Below, piece after piece: positions 45,288-57,196 of a stretch of DNA of 64,000 nt. The notes below the pieces were generated by a model. That model was given only the letters and a program-made list of their open reading frames with translations, was not told the DNA's origin and did not search any database. The DNA is from Letharia columbiana. Taxonomy: Eukaryota; Ascomycota; Lecanoromycetes; Lecanorales; Parmeliaceae. The DNA is taken from the NCBI RefSeq assembly GCF_014066305.1, contig NW_023501041.1, positions 744,001 through 808,000 on the forward strand, written 5' to 3'. The translations under genes were made by a program, and so were the position numbers. Position 1 is the first letter of the stretch. Every line of letters begins with the position of its first letter.

Positions 45288-47865
45288 TAACCCCACTTGA
45301 TGCGCACCTCCACGGTGCTGTTAGGTGTTCAAGGATCTCTCATGTGCGCCGCACTGTGAATGATGAGACAGAAGCTTTGAGGCTTCATATGTCTGCTGTA
45401 AGCTTGTGAGATATCTAGCATTTGTCGTCTCTTTTCTCGGAGAAGAGGACAAGGTGGTCAGAAATTATGGAGGTATGAAGGTAAGAAAATATGGTGGACA
45501 GTGGACCAGAGGCGAAGTGGCATGCATTGAGCTTGGGAGATCGATAAGTATTTAGCGGCGGATAGCTAGCGGACGATCTTAGCCTGCAAGGCACATCAAT
45601 TAAGGTAATCACATCGTTCCGAGACCCGAACCAATCACTCTTCATCTTCCCCACTTCGCGTCGTTTTGCTGGGCAAGGCTGTGATAGTGAAAATTACATA
45701 ACATTGACATTGACAATACTACATGCAATTCGTGCAATTCATGAGATAGTTTGCAGTATCATCTCTCAGCCACATTACTCTACGGCCTTTTGACTTACTA
45801 CGTTGCAATTTTAAAATATCGAAATGAAATGTGACAGTTGAACGCCAGGCAGACTTGCCAGAAAAGTGTGCAGTCTGGGACACTGAATACTCTTATTAGT
45901 ACGTTTATTTGACATGTCATCCAGAGATAAGCTGGCATTTCACGAACGAAATTGCTGCAGGTTGATTGTTCAGTAGCGGGATAGATACTTGTTGGTGCTT
46001 GTTGTGTCGATGTTCTAGGGCTTTGTACCGCTTCGTCTGCGACCTCTTCTTCTTTTTTTTTGCACCTCGCCTGCCACGGTGTCAACACGGCCACAGAACT
46101 CTTGATTGGGACCTTTCAAGAATGGGAGGCAGCCCCCTTTTGTATGACGAGTCAATTTTTGCGCCAGGACAAGAGGGGTTTCTGCACCCGACGGTACGAG
46201 CGCGTATATTGTTTTTCGGCAATTGGACCACACAACTTCTTTTTCGTCAGAAAAAGTGGTAACTACAATTTTAGAATCTCAGACTTTTGCTACGCTGATG
46301 AACTAAATGCTTTGAAAAGACCGTCTTAAATCAGACACTCAAACTCCGCCTAGCAATATCTAGGTGCCGAAAGGGCAACCGAAACGGTAGTAGCGACACT
46401 GTGCGTACGTTGTGAGAGAAGTCGGAAGATGAAATTAAACCTGGGAGAGTCAGGGTATCCGAACAGCGATGAGCAGACACAACGAGTCCTGGACGTCGAC
46501 TGGATATCAAAGAAGCTTTCTCTCCCATTCATCATTCCAGCCAAACATCAGAATCATGCGAAGCAGACAACATCCCAACGAGGGAAAGAGAAATACCTGC
46601 CACTCAGAAAGGCCGACAACAACCTCATTCACATCGATGACCCTGCAAAGGACAAACCTCCATCGAACCAAAACCATGCACCTACAACAGCGGCAACGCG
46701 ACCAATTCCGTCATGGCTCAGCCTACCTGGGTAAACAATAACCTGATGGGGATGTCAGAACGCTCTAGCCGCCGATGAATAAAACGGAGCCGAGTGCCTG
46801 CCGCCCCTGGGCCGGGTAACGTTTGAGTGATCACCAGACCGAGCACGATTACCCCAACGCTGTCAATTATCTCAACAGATGTAAATGATGTATATCATCG
46901 GCAATCAATGCCAATCAGGCCACAACGACAAAATGTCAGCACGAGTAAAGAAAGCTGAGGCATCCGGCCGAGTATAAGACTCATACTTGCACCATGCGAT
47001 ATAATGCAGGGCGATAGGGCAGCGATGTCGAACTCGATTCCCGGGACGCTAATCACTCGGTACCACCATCCAACACGGGTGTCGGGACTCATGATCGCAC
47101 TTTGAACGAGTTTCGCCTCACATATTGGGAGACTGGGCAAATGCACGGGGATGCGTGGCGGTCTAGATTACTGTTTGGTCACGAGCTCCATCATCCCGTC
47201 ATCCGAGTCAAACAGTAGCAATAAGATAGTGACGATACCCAAATGCCATAGTCTACCACACACCACACGATCCACGGAGAGATGGCCGAAAACGCACTAG
47301 CGACACCAAAACGACGACGACGACGACGACGATAGAAACCCACTGCGTGCTCAAACACTAAAAGTGAATATGTTTGTCGCTGTTGAATTTCCTATCCTCT
47401 TTTCCACCCATTTTCTTCCTCCACTCAGGCACGCGTTGCCCTTCAAACATTTTTTTCGTCAAAACGCGATGTCAGATTGAGAGTTTCAACACAATCGGTT
47501 TTGGACACGGCCAGTTTTGAACTCCGTGTTTTCCTTTCATCCTGTCTCTTTTTCTGAATTGAATCAACTGAAGCTTTGAGCCGCCTTTCTCTTTTTCAAC
47601 ATATTCCTTCGCGCGTTAAGGCATATTGAGTCTCTTCAACATTGCAGGTTTTGATGTTCTTGTGTGTAGAATCTGCCTTCAATCTTTGCGTATTCTGCTT
47701 AGCTAGTCGCTACAGAGCCAACAATTCATGCGTAAATGCCAGTTATTTGCATGCTATGCTACCTTTGTATCCATGGGCTCATATCCTAGCGAGAGCCAGT
47801 AACAACTTCGCGACTAATACGCCCTGAATCCCACTCTATGCTCTTTAAACTGTTCGCGAAATTGA
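45288..47865. other. 2.6 kb intergenic region
   Basis: Contains the UPF2 promoter (near 45290-45450) and the 3' flank of the protease-like gene. A (CGA)n microsatellite lies at 47310-47332. The stretch 47370-47640 is pyrimidine-rich with TTTTTC runs, like a fungal promoter, but no plus-strand gene follows it. A 101-codon plus frame (46429-46734) has no features that convince me. Confidence 0.4.
47310..47332. repeat. (CGA)n trinucleotide microsatellite
   Basis: About seven consecutive ACG/CGA units between ACCAAA and TAGAAACC, outside any gene. Confidence 0.9.
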
Positions 47866-49530
47866 TCAGTTCAACAATCTTGCAAAGATCTCCGAGTACC
47901 CAGATTCTGCGAGAGCAGAGGAAAGACTTACATCGAACACCCCTCCAACACCCCTAAAGAAGCCCTCTCCAATGACCCACACATCTCTCATACCGTTGCC
48001 TCCTAGTCCTCCTCTGCTAGGAGTTGATCGGCCTTTCTTCCCATCATGCACTACTTCATCCCTCTCCTCTCGGATCCCCATCCTCGTCTCCACCACCGCT
48101 CCAACACAATACCCACTGCCTGCCTCTAGCCTACCCAGACTGAACTTGCCACCTGGAATGCCAGACCATTCGGCGCCACGACCTCCTTGCATGAATGGAA
48201 AAGGGGTTCCACTGAACTCGAAATGTAGCGTTGGTGGGTTGAGGCAGGGGAAGACGTAGAAGTTTGAGAAAGGAGGAGGAAGCGGCCGTGAACCCGAAAT
48301 GGAGGCGTAGAAGGCTTTTACGGCGAGTGGTGGGGCGAGAATGAAAGGGCTGTTTATCTGTAACGTATCAGCTCACGGCCGCTTGGAGTACACCATTACG
48401 AAGAGAGAAATAATCAGTCGTAGCTTACATCAATGACCACAGCCTGATTCTGCAATACCTTACTTCCATCAACCCATACTCCTCGCATCAGCAACTGCCA
48501 CCATCCCTCGGCGCCTTGGACTCCTGTCCAGACCCATCCTGTTTCCCAATCCTCTCGCTTTGTCACAACCTCTTTACCGTGTCTGCTCCTCTTCACTAAT
48601 GGCGCCAATTTCTCAACTGGGCCTACGTCACCCTTTTCCGTCCCATCCAGCTGATTTAGCGCGTTCTCGGTCTGGCTGACCACCATCTCTATGGTGCTGG
48701 CAGCTGTACCTCCAACACTAAGGACTCCGTCTTGACCATTGATCAGCATCAAAGAGAAAATCGGATGCTGGATGACTTCTTTCTCAAGTAACTGCTTGAA
48801 TAATGATATTGAGCCGGTCTGGCTGAGATGTTCTGATGGAGCAAGACCCAAGGAGCTACCGGAAGGGCCAAGCGTGTTGCGGGAGAACTTGGAGGGGCGG
48901 CAGTATGGGAACGAAAGGGGCAATGGATCGTTGATGGCCGGTAGAGTGAAGAGGTCTGTGTGTTGGTAGCAGGTTGGGTAGGGACGATCTAGCGACTTCT
49001 GTGCTGATTGGGAGAAGAAGTCATCGTATCGACTCCCTTTGCGGCTTGTTGTCGTAACCACGTAGAAGTCCGAGACCAGCATGTTCAGGTCCATCTCAAT
49101 CTCTTGCGGTGGATCTCCAATCTTGACCTTCGCATACCTGCAACAAGACAGCCATAAATCAGCAAGCCGTTCGCACCTCTCAAGAATTGGCGGACGGGAT
49201 CTACCAGACTCCATCTGCGGCCACTTCACCCATAAGTGCACTTGGATCCCTTCCACCCACCTCATTGTTCTTTGCCTTCCTGACTAACTTGTTGCCTTTG
49301 ACCTCTCTCTTCGTAAGGTTGAAACGAGCTTCTGTCTTCTCTAGCTCTTCGGCGAGATAGGTCAGGTTGACGTAGTCGCGTGCGAATTCAGTTGGAGCGA
49401 ATTTGCCACCTCGACGCGTGAGAGTGAAGTGCAAGACTGGTGCAGTGTCGAGAGAGCGTAAGGCGGGCGCTGAAGCGAGCGTGTAGGACAGAAGTCCTGA
49501 CGTAAGTGTCAATAGCGGTAGGAGATGCAT
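47866..49530 (-). CDS. secreted aspartic-protease-like protein without canonical DTG motifs
   Basis: Three exons, 49205-49530, 48429-49137 and 47866-48357, with introns of 67 and 71 bp. The CDS is 1527 nt, 508 aa. The start has a signal peptide (HLLPLLTLTSGLLSYTLASA) and a propeptide-like basic region ending in DGVW|YAKVKIGDPPQEIEM. The flap and sheet architecture is typical of peptidase A1: YAKVKIGDPPQ at the start of the N-lobe, GSISLFKQLLEKEVIQHPIF and FSLMLINGQDGVLSVGG in the middle, and a C-lobe beginning WVDGSKVLQNQAVVIDINS. Where pepsins have DTGSSDLWV, this protein has (D)LNMLVSDFYV, so the catalytic Asp appears replaced by Asn. The second motif DTGT is DINS. It therefore looks like a non-proteolytic or unusual member of the fold. 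All splice junctions are in frame, so this is not a pseudogene. Confidence 0.8.
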
Positions 49531-50522
49531 GACGATGCTTTATGCTCATGTATGAGCAACGTGGTGCTGTTTCTGGGGTCCCGAATGAGTTGAGGAAGGC
49601 GCGGTTCAGAGTGTTGACTGTAAGGATGCAACGTGAACATGAATATCAAGCAACATCAGGTAAGTTCTGGGCAAGAACACTATGATGACGATCAATTTCA
49701 AGATAGACAGTCATCACGAATTAAAGTGTAAATGCTACCCGACCACGACTAATGAAGTTTTGTTGAAGCGCTGGAACTTCATTCTGGTCCATGTTTATCT
49801 CTCTTCAAGGGCAGAACTTCCACCGCGTTTCCGGCATCCCATCTCCGCATACGAGAGTGTCATTTTTAATGAGGTAAAACCTCCAGGCTGACCCGCTGCG
49901 GAGACTTCCTATCGACCAGGTGAATATTTGTTTCTGCATCACTTCATCAACATAAGATAGACTCTTGTGTTGAAAGCTAAAAGTTCCTATATTCCATCTT
50001 GTGATGGGACAGTCCCTTTACTAATGGAGATGAGCGGCTCTCAGAATTCCAGAAGCCAACCTTCCTGTATCGCATCTTTCATATCTGGTATGGCTGAAAA
50101 GGCAAGAGGTTGAGATTAGTCCTTGTCAGGCCAAAAATCCTTCTGCTGTATTCTTTCTCGTAAGAGTACCTTTCGTATTGGGGCCACTGATAGCGGCGTT
50201 ATGATGTTCGTTTGTATCCTATGCTTTGATATAGGTACGGCACGGGCTTCTTTTCCAAAGGCATTCTCAGTCGCCAGGTCTGGAAACGCCTTGGACTCTG
50301 TGAATCATAACTTCGAAGCCTTCCCCCCCCCCACCCTCTTTTTTCTTTTCAGATTTGTATGTATTACTTCTCTCGCTTGTAGCGGTTTTGCTGGCAACGG
50401 CAACACCTCGATTGGTCAATTAATTTGGTAGTCATGTCGTTCCTACCCACGTCGTGAGATTACCTGGGTTCATCAATGCCCATATTCAGGCTTCCAGCAA
50501 CCCTCTATCACTCTGGACACTA
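49531..50522. other. intergenic, no gene seen
   Basis: Promoter side of the protease-like gene and 3' side of the SDR gene. Contains a C10 run at ~50322-50331 (CCTTCCCCCCCCCCACCC). Confidence 0.4.
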
Positions 50523-51290
50523 TCACCACGGCACCTCCTCCCCAAAGCGATCGAAGAACTTTCCAGAATCCTCGTTTCCAGATCTCCCAATTAACCCCAA
50601 CACATCCACCACACTCTCCTCCGCACTAATTGCTCCGTCCTCTTTCACAGCCACCAACCCGCTTTCGACCCTTCCCGGATGCACAACCGTAAAGATAATA
50701 TCCGGCAAATCTATCGAAAACGATTTCACGATCGCATTCAGCGCCGCCTTGGACGCACGATACGCATACCCGCCACCGGTCGTATTAGAGCCCATGGAAC
50801 CCATCCGAGAACCCATGATAACGACTTTCGCCCCGCCAAGAGGCCTCAGTTTGGGGAGCAAAGCTCGAATGAGTAAGAACGTGCCCACAGTGTTGGTTTG
50901 AAAAGTATCCGTCATTGTCTCAGCAGTTATCACATTCATAGTCTCCGCCTCGGCAACATCGGCGCTCCTCTTAATGGATACCGAACTCTCGAGACCCCTC
51001 ACACCAGCGCTGTGGATCATGAGGTCAATATCCTCGACATCATGGAGTTGCGTGGTAATTTGGGTCTCATCTCTTACGTCAATGGTAAACATGCGAAGCG
51101 TATTCGTTTCGTTATTGCCGACGTCCTTGCGGTACGCATCTGCTGCTTCCAGAACGTTTTGTGCAGAGGAGGAAGAAAAGCTCCTATCGACTGCAAGGAC
51201 GGAATTGTCGGCACTTTTGAGATAGGCTGTCACGAAGGCCTTGCCTAAGCCGGAGGCAGCGCCAGTTACGATGATATTGGGCATGAGCAC
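50523..51290 (-). CDS. short-chain dehydrogenase/reductase (SDR)
   Basis: A single-exon ORF of 255 aa, the normal size for a classical SDR. The Rossmann motif TGAASGLGKA is at 9-18 (TGxxxGxG). D70/D74-type residues follow in TIDVRDE, and an NNAG-like motif appears as HSAG at 93-96. The catalytic Ser161 (IMGSRMGS) and YRASK (Tyr177, Lys181) complete the triad. PGRVES at ~205-210 is the usual region after the active site. Cofactor preference and substrate are not clear; VLAVDRS after strand 2 has an acidic residue that often favours NAD. The start could be ATG 51290 or the third codon (MPNIIV), which better matches family length. No neighbouring biosynthetic genes point to a pathway. Confidence 0.88.
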   Translation of the reverse strand: MLMPNIIVTGAASGLGKAFVTAYLKSADNSVLAVDRSFSSSSAQNVLEAADAYRKDVGNNETNTLRMFTIDVRDETQITTQLHDVEDIDLMIHSAGVRGLESSVSIKRSADVAEAETMNVITAETMTDTFQTNTVGTFLLIRALLPKLRPLGGAKVVIMGSRMGSMGSNTTGGGYAYRASKAALNAIVKSFSIDLPDIIFTVVHPGRVESGLVAVKEDGAISAEESVVDVLGLIGRSGNEDSGKFFDRFGEEVPW

Positions 51291-52328
51291 GATTATCGAA
51301 GCTGCACCAGAGAGTCCAGTGAAATTGATTGCCGTTTCCCTTGATAACCACCGATCTCTGGTGCTGTGTGAATAGGATGGATTTGCAACTGGAGTGATGG
51401 TGAACTAGCTTCGAAGCGGGCCTCGACGGCTGGGGGAAAGGCGATGAAAGTTTCTTCCAACCCCTCCGCAGTCGACTCGGTGGCGACCCATCTGTACGAG
51501 TTACTGATTGGGAGGCGAAACTTCTGCAGAATCTGTACGCACTACTGCAAACTTAGGGATGCAAATATGCCTGTTGTGCCACGAGTACATTGAGGGGAAC
51601 ACCAAGACACCATGAGATCCCTGCACGAAAAATTGGGGTTGATCATGCTGTACAGCCTTACAACCGTAAACTGTGGGGTCCGGACAAAATGAGATACCGC
51701 GTTTGATGCATGCTACAAAAGCACCTGCGTAATGACACGTACAATGTTTCCAAATCGACAAATCCATCAACCCCACCTTTCTACGCGCAGTCTATACCAC
51801 ATGCACTAGAGTATAACGCAATACAATGCCTCCTTGCGGACCTCTCGAGCAGTACAAGGATCTATTCCTCCAGGTATCTCATAGATCACAACTCTTTAAC
51901 CACGAAAATCCATCATTCATATCGCTGAAGTCCTTTGGGTTGGATGCCGGCGACTTTCCATTTCCTAAGGATTATGACTTTGGCTCGACGGTCGCTTTCA
52001 AGATTCAGAACCCATGTCCGACTTAAAGTCTTGAGGTATGAGGCCATGGCTATCCTCGAACATCGAGAGCGAAAGACTGTCCTGACTTAGAATGTGGCTC
52101 GGAAGAAGTCCCAAAGGTGGCAATTTTAGGATGGTGACTCGAAGATCGCGGTGCGGAAGATGTGGTCAGCAGGTTGTTGCAGCAGCACTTCGGAGGATAT
52201 ATTAGGAAGACTATCAGAACGCTACGTAGCAAATGCAGGATCTAGGTCCCCTCCATCACTGATGCATGTACTCGTTGGTATCATATCCGCTATCCAGCAA
52301 CAAACGATGAATCCACTCACAGCCCCCC
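51291..52328. other. intergenic, no gene seen
   Basis: About 1 kb between the SDR start and the SulP stop. Only short ORFs. Confidence 0.4.
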
Positions 52329-54953
52329 TCAACCCCCTCCCTCCCCTGGATGATCCCTATAGAACTCGCTCACACTCTCAAGCTCCGTCATCCTGAGCGC
52401 CTCATCCACACTCTTGACAAAATGCCTCGGTCCCCCACACCTTCCTACTATCCCGCTCTTCTCAAACATCCGATAAACATGACTGCTCTCCTTTGGCACT
52501 CTGCAAAAGAACACCCTCTCACCGTTGTCAATATACCCGTCCACAATTTCAGTCAATACTTGTGTGCCTGAGCCATCAATCGAGGTGACCCCATGGACGT
52601 CGAAGATGATGTTTTTGTTGTGCTCCGGTGCTCGCACGCGTGGCAGGGCGGGATGGGCGGCGTTGGTACCATAGAGTTCGAGTCTCCGGAGACGGTTTTT
52701 AAGGTCGCCGGTGTTAGCGAAGGTGAGGGGTTCGGGTATCTTGACGATGAGGCAGCCTTCGATGAATTCAAGGGCTTGGGGGTTATCTTCCGCGTTCTCA
52801 AATTGGTCTTGTGTGCCTGGTACTTTGCCCAGGATTTGTATGCGCGGTTTTGTTGAATGTCGAATAACAGAGAGCAGGGAGAGGCCGACACCGAAGGCGA
52901 TGCCGAGGGTTAGGGAGTAGAAGATTGTGGCCGCGAAGATGAGAAACATAAGAGCAAGTTCCGACCAGCCGCGGATGTGGACGAAAAATTTGATGTCGTG
53001 GGGGGCTTCTTCGATGAGGGAATAGGCAACGACGGATATCATGGCTGAGAGGACGGCTTTCTGGGGAAGGGATCAGCGATGGCAACGAGGTGGAGATATG
53101 GAATGAAGCGTACCGGTAGGTAATAGAAATACGGCAAGAGGAAGAGAACACATATGACAGTGATAAGACTTAGAAAGATACTACTCATCGGAGTCTTCCC
53201 ACCTGTCGACGCATTGACTTTGCTCCTTCCATACCCACCGAAAGCCGGTAGGGCCATGAAACACCCACCCAGTACATTGGCCGCCCCAAGGGCCACAAGC
53301 TCACGGTTGGCACTGAGTGACATACCCTGCAATCCTTCGCTCCCTCCGGTTCCCAGACTTTTAGCCGCTACCGAAGATTCAAAGAAGCCGAGTAGCGCGA
53401 TAAGGAACGAGGTACTCATGGCTTCTTGTATGTGTATCATTTTGGAAGGCTGCAAAGGCCACCGAAATGGAAACGGTGAGCCGGTGCTTGATTGGATGGT
53501 CCCGAGGATCTCGAGACCTTGCTTGTCCCAGCCGAATTTCCACGTTAAGACTGCAGATAGAACGACGACGACGAAGCGGTCCGGGACGTATGCCACGGAT
53601 GGGAAACGCGGCTGCATGTATTTCTTAAGTTGCCTGTGCGTTTTTAGCAAAATGGTCCTAGTCTCTCGCGAGGCTCACGACATACCTGCAAACCATAATA
53701 ATGGCAAAACTCCCAAATGCAACACCACAAGTCAATCCGTGCGCATATTTCACGTTCGTCACCAAGAACACAATCTTTGCCGCACTACTCCCGTGGCTCA
53801 CCCCTCCTGGATCATGTTTAGCCCTTCGATTCAGTCCCATTTCCGGTATAAGCTGATCAACCAGTATCACAAATCCGATTGCGCTGATGAAACCCCGGAG
53901 AAAAGGTCTCGAAAGCACACTATCCAAAAACCCAAGCCTTGTCAACCCTGCAACGAATATGATCGCACCAGCCATCCCCGTCACAACACCTGCAATAGCT
54001 GCGTTTCTTGCATCGTCTTCATCCCCAGAGTGTCCAGAGTCTACACTACCTCTCACCACCGTACCCACAAGCAGTGAGCCAGCAGCTTCTGGTCCAACAA
54101 CCATTTGCGGACAGCTGCCTAGCAGCGCGTAGATAAACGGGTTGAAGACGAAAGAATAGAGACCGTTGATGGGCGGTATGTGGCCTAGATTGGAGGCATA
54201 GGATAGAGACATGGGTATGTAGAAGGATGCCATGGTAAGGGCAGCGATGAGGTCGCCTTGGAGATATGACCATTTGTATTGGGTTATCCATTGTAGGAAG
54301 GGGAAGTAGTATGCCAGATACCTGTGTGAAACACGTGCAATCAGTAGTCAATTCATACCTTCACCAGCTTCGGACACACTCCAATACATCTCTTTCAACA
54401 TCCTAAGCCGGATTCTGGGGAAAAGACCATACATTACCCTCCTTCCCTTCACACCATGCCTTCTAGCCAACCACTGCGTCGTACTCATGGGCCCTTCATC
54501 TCCTTCCCCACTTCCGTCTCCTCTCCCGCCTTTCCCATCGTTTGCCCCATCCAATTGACCGCCCGCTCTAGATCCAAAGACCCCATCCGCAAGCGCATCT
54601 CCTAGAATGCCATGTCTCAAATCCGTCTCTCCAGCATGCCTTCCCCCAAAGACACCTCCATTACCTGACTCAGTATGTTGAGGTTCGTAGCTTAAATGTG
54701 TAGGAGTATAGTTGTTTTCTCGTGCATTGCCGGCATTGGAAGAAGATTGTGGGGGCTTGTTGGAGTCCGAAGAGGTAGGACGGCTAGCATGCGGACTTAG
54801 CAGACCATGTTCGCATTCTTCTTGTTGGCAGGAGGGACGATGGTAGGCATGACCGCTCCTGGCGCTCTGGTTAGATATGGAATGCTGGAGGAGCGGTGTT
54901 CGTTGCGTGGGAGGAGAAAGATTCGAATGGGAGGACGAGGTTCGGGAAGGCAT
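52329..54953 (-). CDS. SulP-family sulfate/anion permease with STAS domain
   Basis: An SLC26/SulP transporter that moves sulfate or related anions across a membrane. I model four exons: 54376-54953, 53686-54321, 53114-53633 and 52329-53060. The CDS is 2466 nt, 821 aa. A ~190-aa Ser/Gly-rich cytosolic N-terminus precedes the core. The core starts YLAYYFPFLQWITQYKWSYL, LQGDLIAALTMASFYIPMSL and SYASNLGHIPPINGLYSFVF; QMVVGPEAAGSLLVGT is the SulP signature-like loop. Later segments include FESSVAAKSLG, NRELVALGAANVLGG and FGGYGRSKVNASTGGKTPMS. The C-terminal STAS domain includes EPLTFANTGDLKNRLRRLEL and IIFDVHGVTSIDGSGTQVL (phospho-site-like DGSG). Intron 1 is best read as 54322-54375 with a weak GTCCGA donor, which removes an in-frame TGA. 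The alternative 37-bp GTATGA intron would shift the frame. Confidence 0.9.
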
Positions 54954-55565
54954 GGCGAGGCTTGGTAGAAGGGTGAAGGGAAGATTTAATTGCTGGCGGT
55001 GGTTGGACGTATCATCAATGCCAGTATGGTAGTGATGGGTCTATAACTTAGATATGCAACAAATATATGATGCTCTCACGTCCATCGTAAAAGGTCGTTG
55101 ACCCGTGATGCTTTTCCGCAACGGTATGCGGGTTACCTCAGATTCCCGGGTCACGCTGGGCCAGGTGGCATGTGTGAACAGCTTATAGAGCGCCCAACTT
55201 CAAGTCACAGATAAACGATTCCAATGCGGATGATTTTGGTCAAAGTACTATCGGTCTATTCTCAAATGTATTGATACTGTCTATGATAGTGTATTTTACA
55301 GGCGCATTTTATCTGCTTGCAACGTAACGCCATGAAAAGACGGGGGAACAAAAAGAAAAGAAACGGTTAGCGAGTCTCTGAACTCCCCTGCTGTAATACG
55401 AGTAGTTACGCCACTTGCTCGAATCTGCGTGTCTTGAATGAGCCCTTCGCGTCTCCACTGTCGGAAGGCAGCTACCGCGGAGAGGACTAGGTGGCGTCAT
55501 AGAGCACATTTATCTCACACCTTAGCCGAGCAACTAATCCTCATCTCGGGTCTCTTCGCGTGCGT
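54954..55565. other. intergenic, no gene seen
   Basis: Promoter side of the SulP gene and 3' side of the POM33 gene. No ORF with recognisable content. Confidence 0.4.
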
Positions 55566-56605
55566 CTACTGCGCCTTTTTCATTCCTGGCTGCTGTTGAC
55601 CACCAACGTACTTGTTGATATCCGTAGCATCAGTAGCCTGTCTTCCCGCTCCCTTCACCGTCTCCCAGCCCTGTCTTACCATTGGAGGCGTGCTCTGATT
55701 TGCAAGCAGCGCATCGACCCTGGCGACCATCTGCGCAATAGCCGCCTGTACAAAGCTGCTCTGGCTGTATCTGGCCCTCACAAAGACGGTGTAGATACCC
55801 AGGAGGATCCAGCTGCCCTTGGTGAAGATGATTGCCGAGAAGAGGACGCGGAACCAGAGGAAGATTTCGAGGCTAGCGACAAGCATCATGGAGGAGTCAT
55901 AGTACTCTTTGACAAACTTGCCAATTGTATCAGCCATAGGAGAAGCTTTGGTTGCTGGGCGGCCACCTGGTGAAGCACCGGCGGCAGATTGCTGTGGGCC
56001 GGAGATAGTGGGAAGGATGTTGGTACGGGTGTAGGTCGCGACGTGGAAGACAGAATAGACCATGAACGGAAGGAGTGCGAGCGGGACCTGGCGCGCGAAA
56101 AGCCAGACAAGTGCCATTGCTGCAGACGAGGGGTATCAGATTGGTACTAGTTGTGGCGGTACGTTAGAGATTCACGAACCTAGATATTGCACATTCTCAT
56201 CTCCAGCGAGGGCCATAGGGCCACCTTGTTGGCGGCTATTGGTGCGTGCTCGTGCACGGTAGGCCTTGTAGACGACGATTCCATAGGTAGCCGCGGCAGC
56301 CACGAAAGCGGTGCGATAGGAGTATCGGGCCCAGGCACTATATGGGTGGAAAGTGACATAGGATAGGCCATAGCGGAGGGTGCAAAGAAGCAACGTCACA
56401 TGTCCTACAAACCAGCCGAATCTGTAGAAACAAAGTCAGTGCTGGCAAAACATGGTAGAGTAGCTTCCAGGACTCACTGAAGTGTCTGCGCGAGGTGCAT
56501 GAAGCGCTCGCCTAATCAGGTTCTGATAAGCATGTGTGGTAGAAAGCAAGACTTTGACGGGATGCGAAGTGTACCTAGAGATCCAGTGGAAGGAGGCGGA
56601 GCCAT
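55566..56605 (-). CDS. POM33: POM33/TMEM33-family ER and nuclear-pore membrane protein
   Basis: Four exons, 56575-56605 (31 nt), 56478-56511 (34 nt), 56180-56421 and 55566-56119. The introns are 63, 56 and 60 bp, and the CDS is 861 nt, 286 aa. The joined N-terminus is MAPPPSTGSLGERFMHLAQT, followed by LQFGWFVGHVTLLLCTLRYG, the conserved first segment of the family. Further hydrophobic segments are AFVAAAATYGIVVYKAY, ALVWLFARQVPLALLPFMVY and LVASLEIFLWFRVLFSAII with GSWILLGIYTVFV. A polar C-terminal tail ends in QQQPGMKKAQ. Family members shape ER tubules and help place nuclear pore complexes (established for yeast Pom33 and fission yeast Tts1). Two very short 5' exons make automatic prediction error-prone. 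Confidence 0.85.
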
Positions 56606-57196
56606 TGTTTTTTAATGATATGTTGATTCAAAGCTGTGGAATGGTGACAGTGGAATGTGTCTTCGTTGTAGTGGTGAGGTGGTTGTTAAAGAAGTTTCAA
56701 GCCGTGAAGAACAGGGTCAGGCTGAAGCTCTAAATTTCCCAGCCCTGCTGAATGACGCACAAGTCGTTTCTTGACACGCGACACAAAATAATGCTGCGTC
56801 TTCACTACTTTTATAAACCACAAGTCACCAGGTGTCCTCTAGCAATGATGGGTTTGGTGCCTACGTATGCCTAGGGTAAGAGCCATACCAGCCAGGGAGC
56901 CTCGAACTCATTCTCGAGCAATTGTCGCATGATAAAGAAGATTGGCTATGGGCTAAAGAATATGAGGAAATACACTTCAGAAAGCTATCTTGACAGACAT
57001 GCCATTTTGCTTCCTGCCCTTCCTCGACATTACTCTTCAACAGTGTCCAGTCTGTAGAGTTTAGTACCAATGAAATTAGACCTGGGATATCGAGAATATG
57101 CTGGGAACCTAATCAAGGCTGCACCGACGTCCTCCCGTGGCAAAGGAACCGGTAGAAGGTCGCATAGTCATGGGCACAATGATGCCGCTTTTAGAG
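56606..57196. other. intergenic, no gene seen
   Basis: Promoter side of POM33 and 3' side of the septin gene. No supported ORF. Confidence 0.4.

Noticed and set aside
46429..46734. 101-codon plus-strand ORF in the UPF2/protease-like gap
   Set aside because: Low-complexity polar sequence without domain, signal or homology that I recognise; overlapping frames on the other strand are equally open.
47310..47332. CRISPR-like or regulatory repeat at the CGA run
   Set aside because: It is a simple trinucleotide microsatellite.
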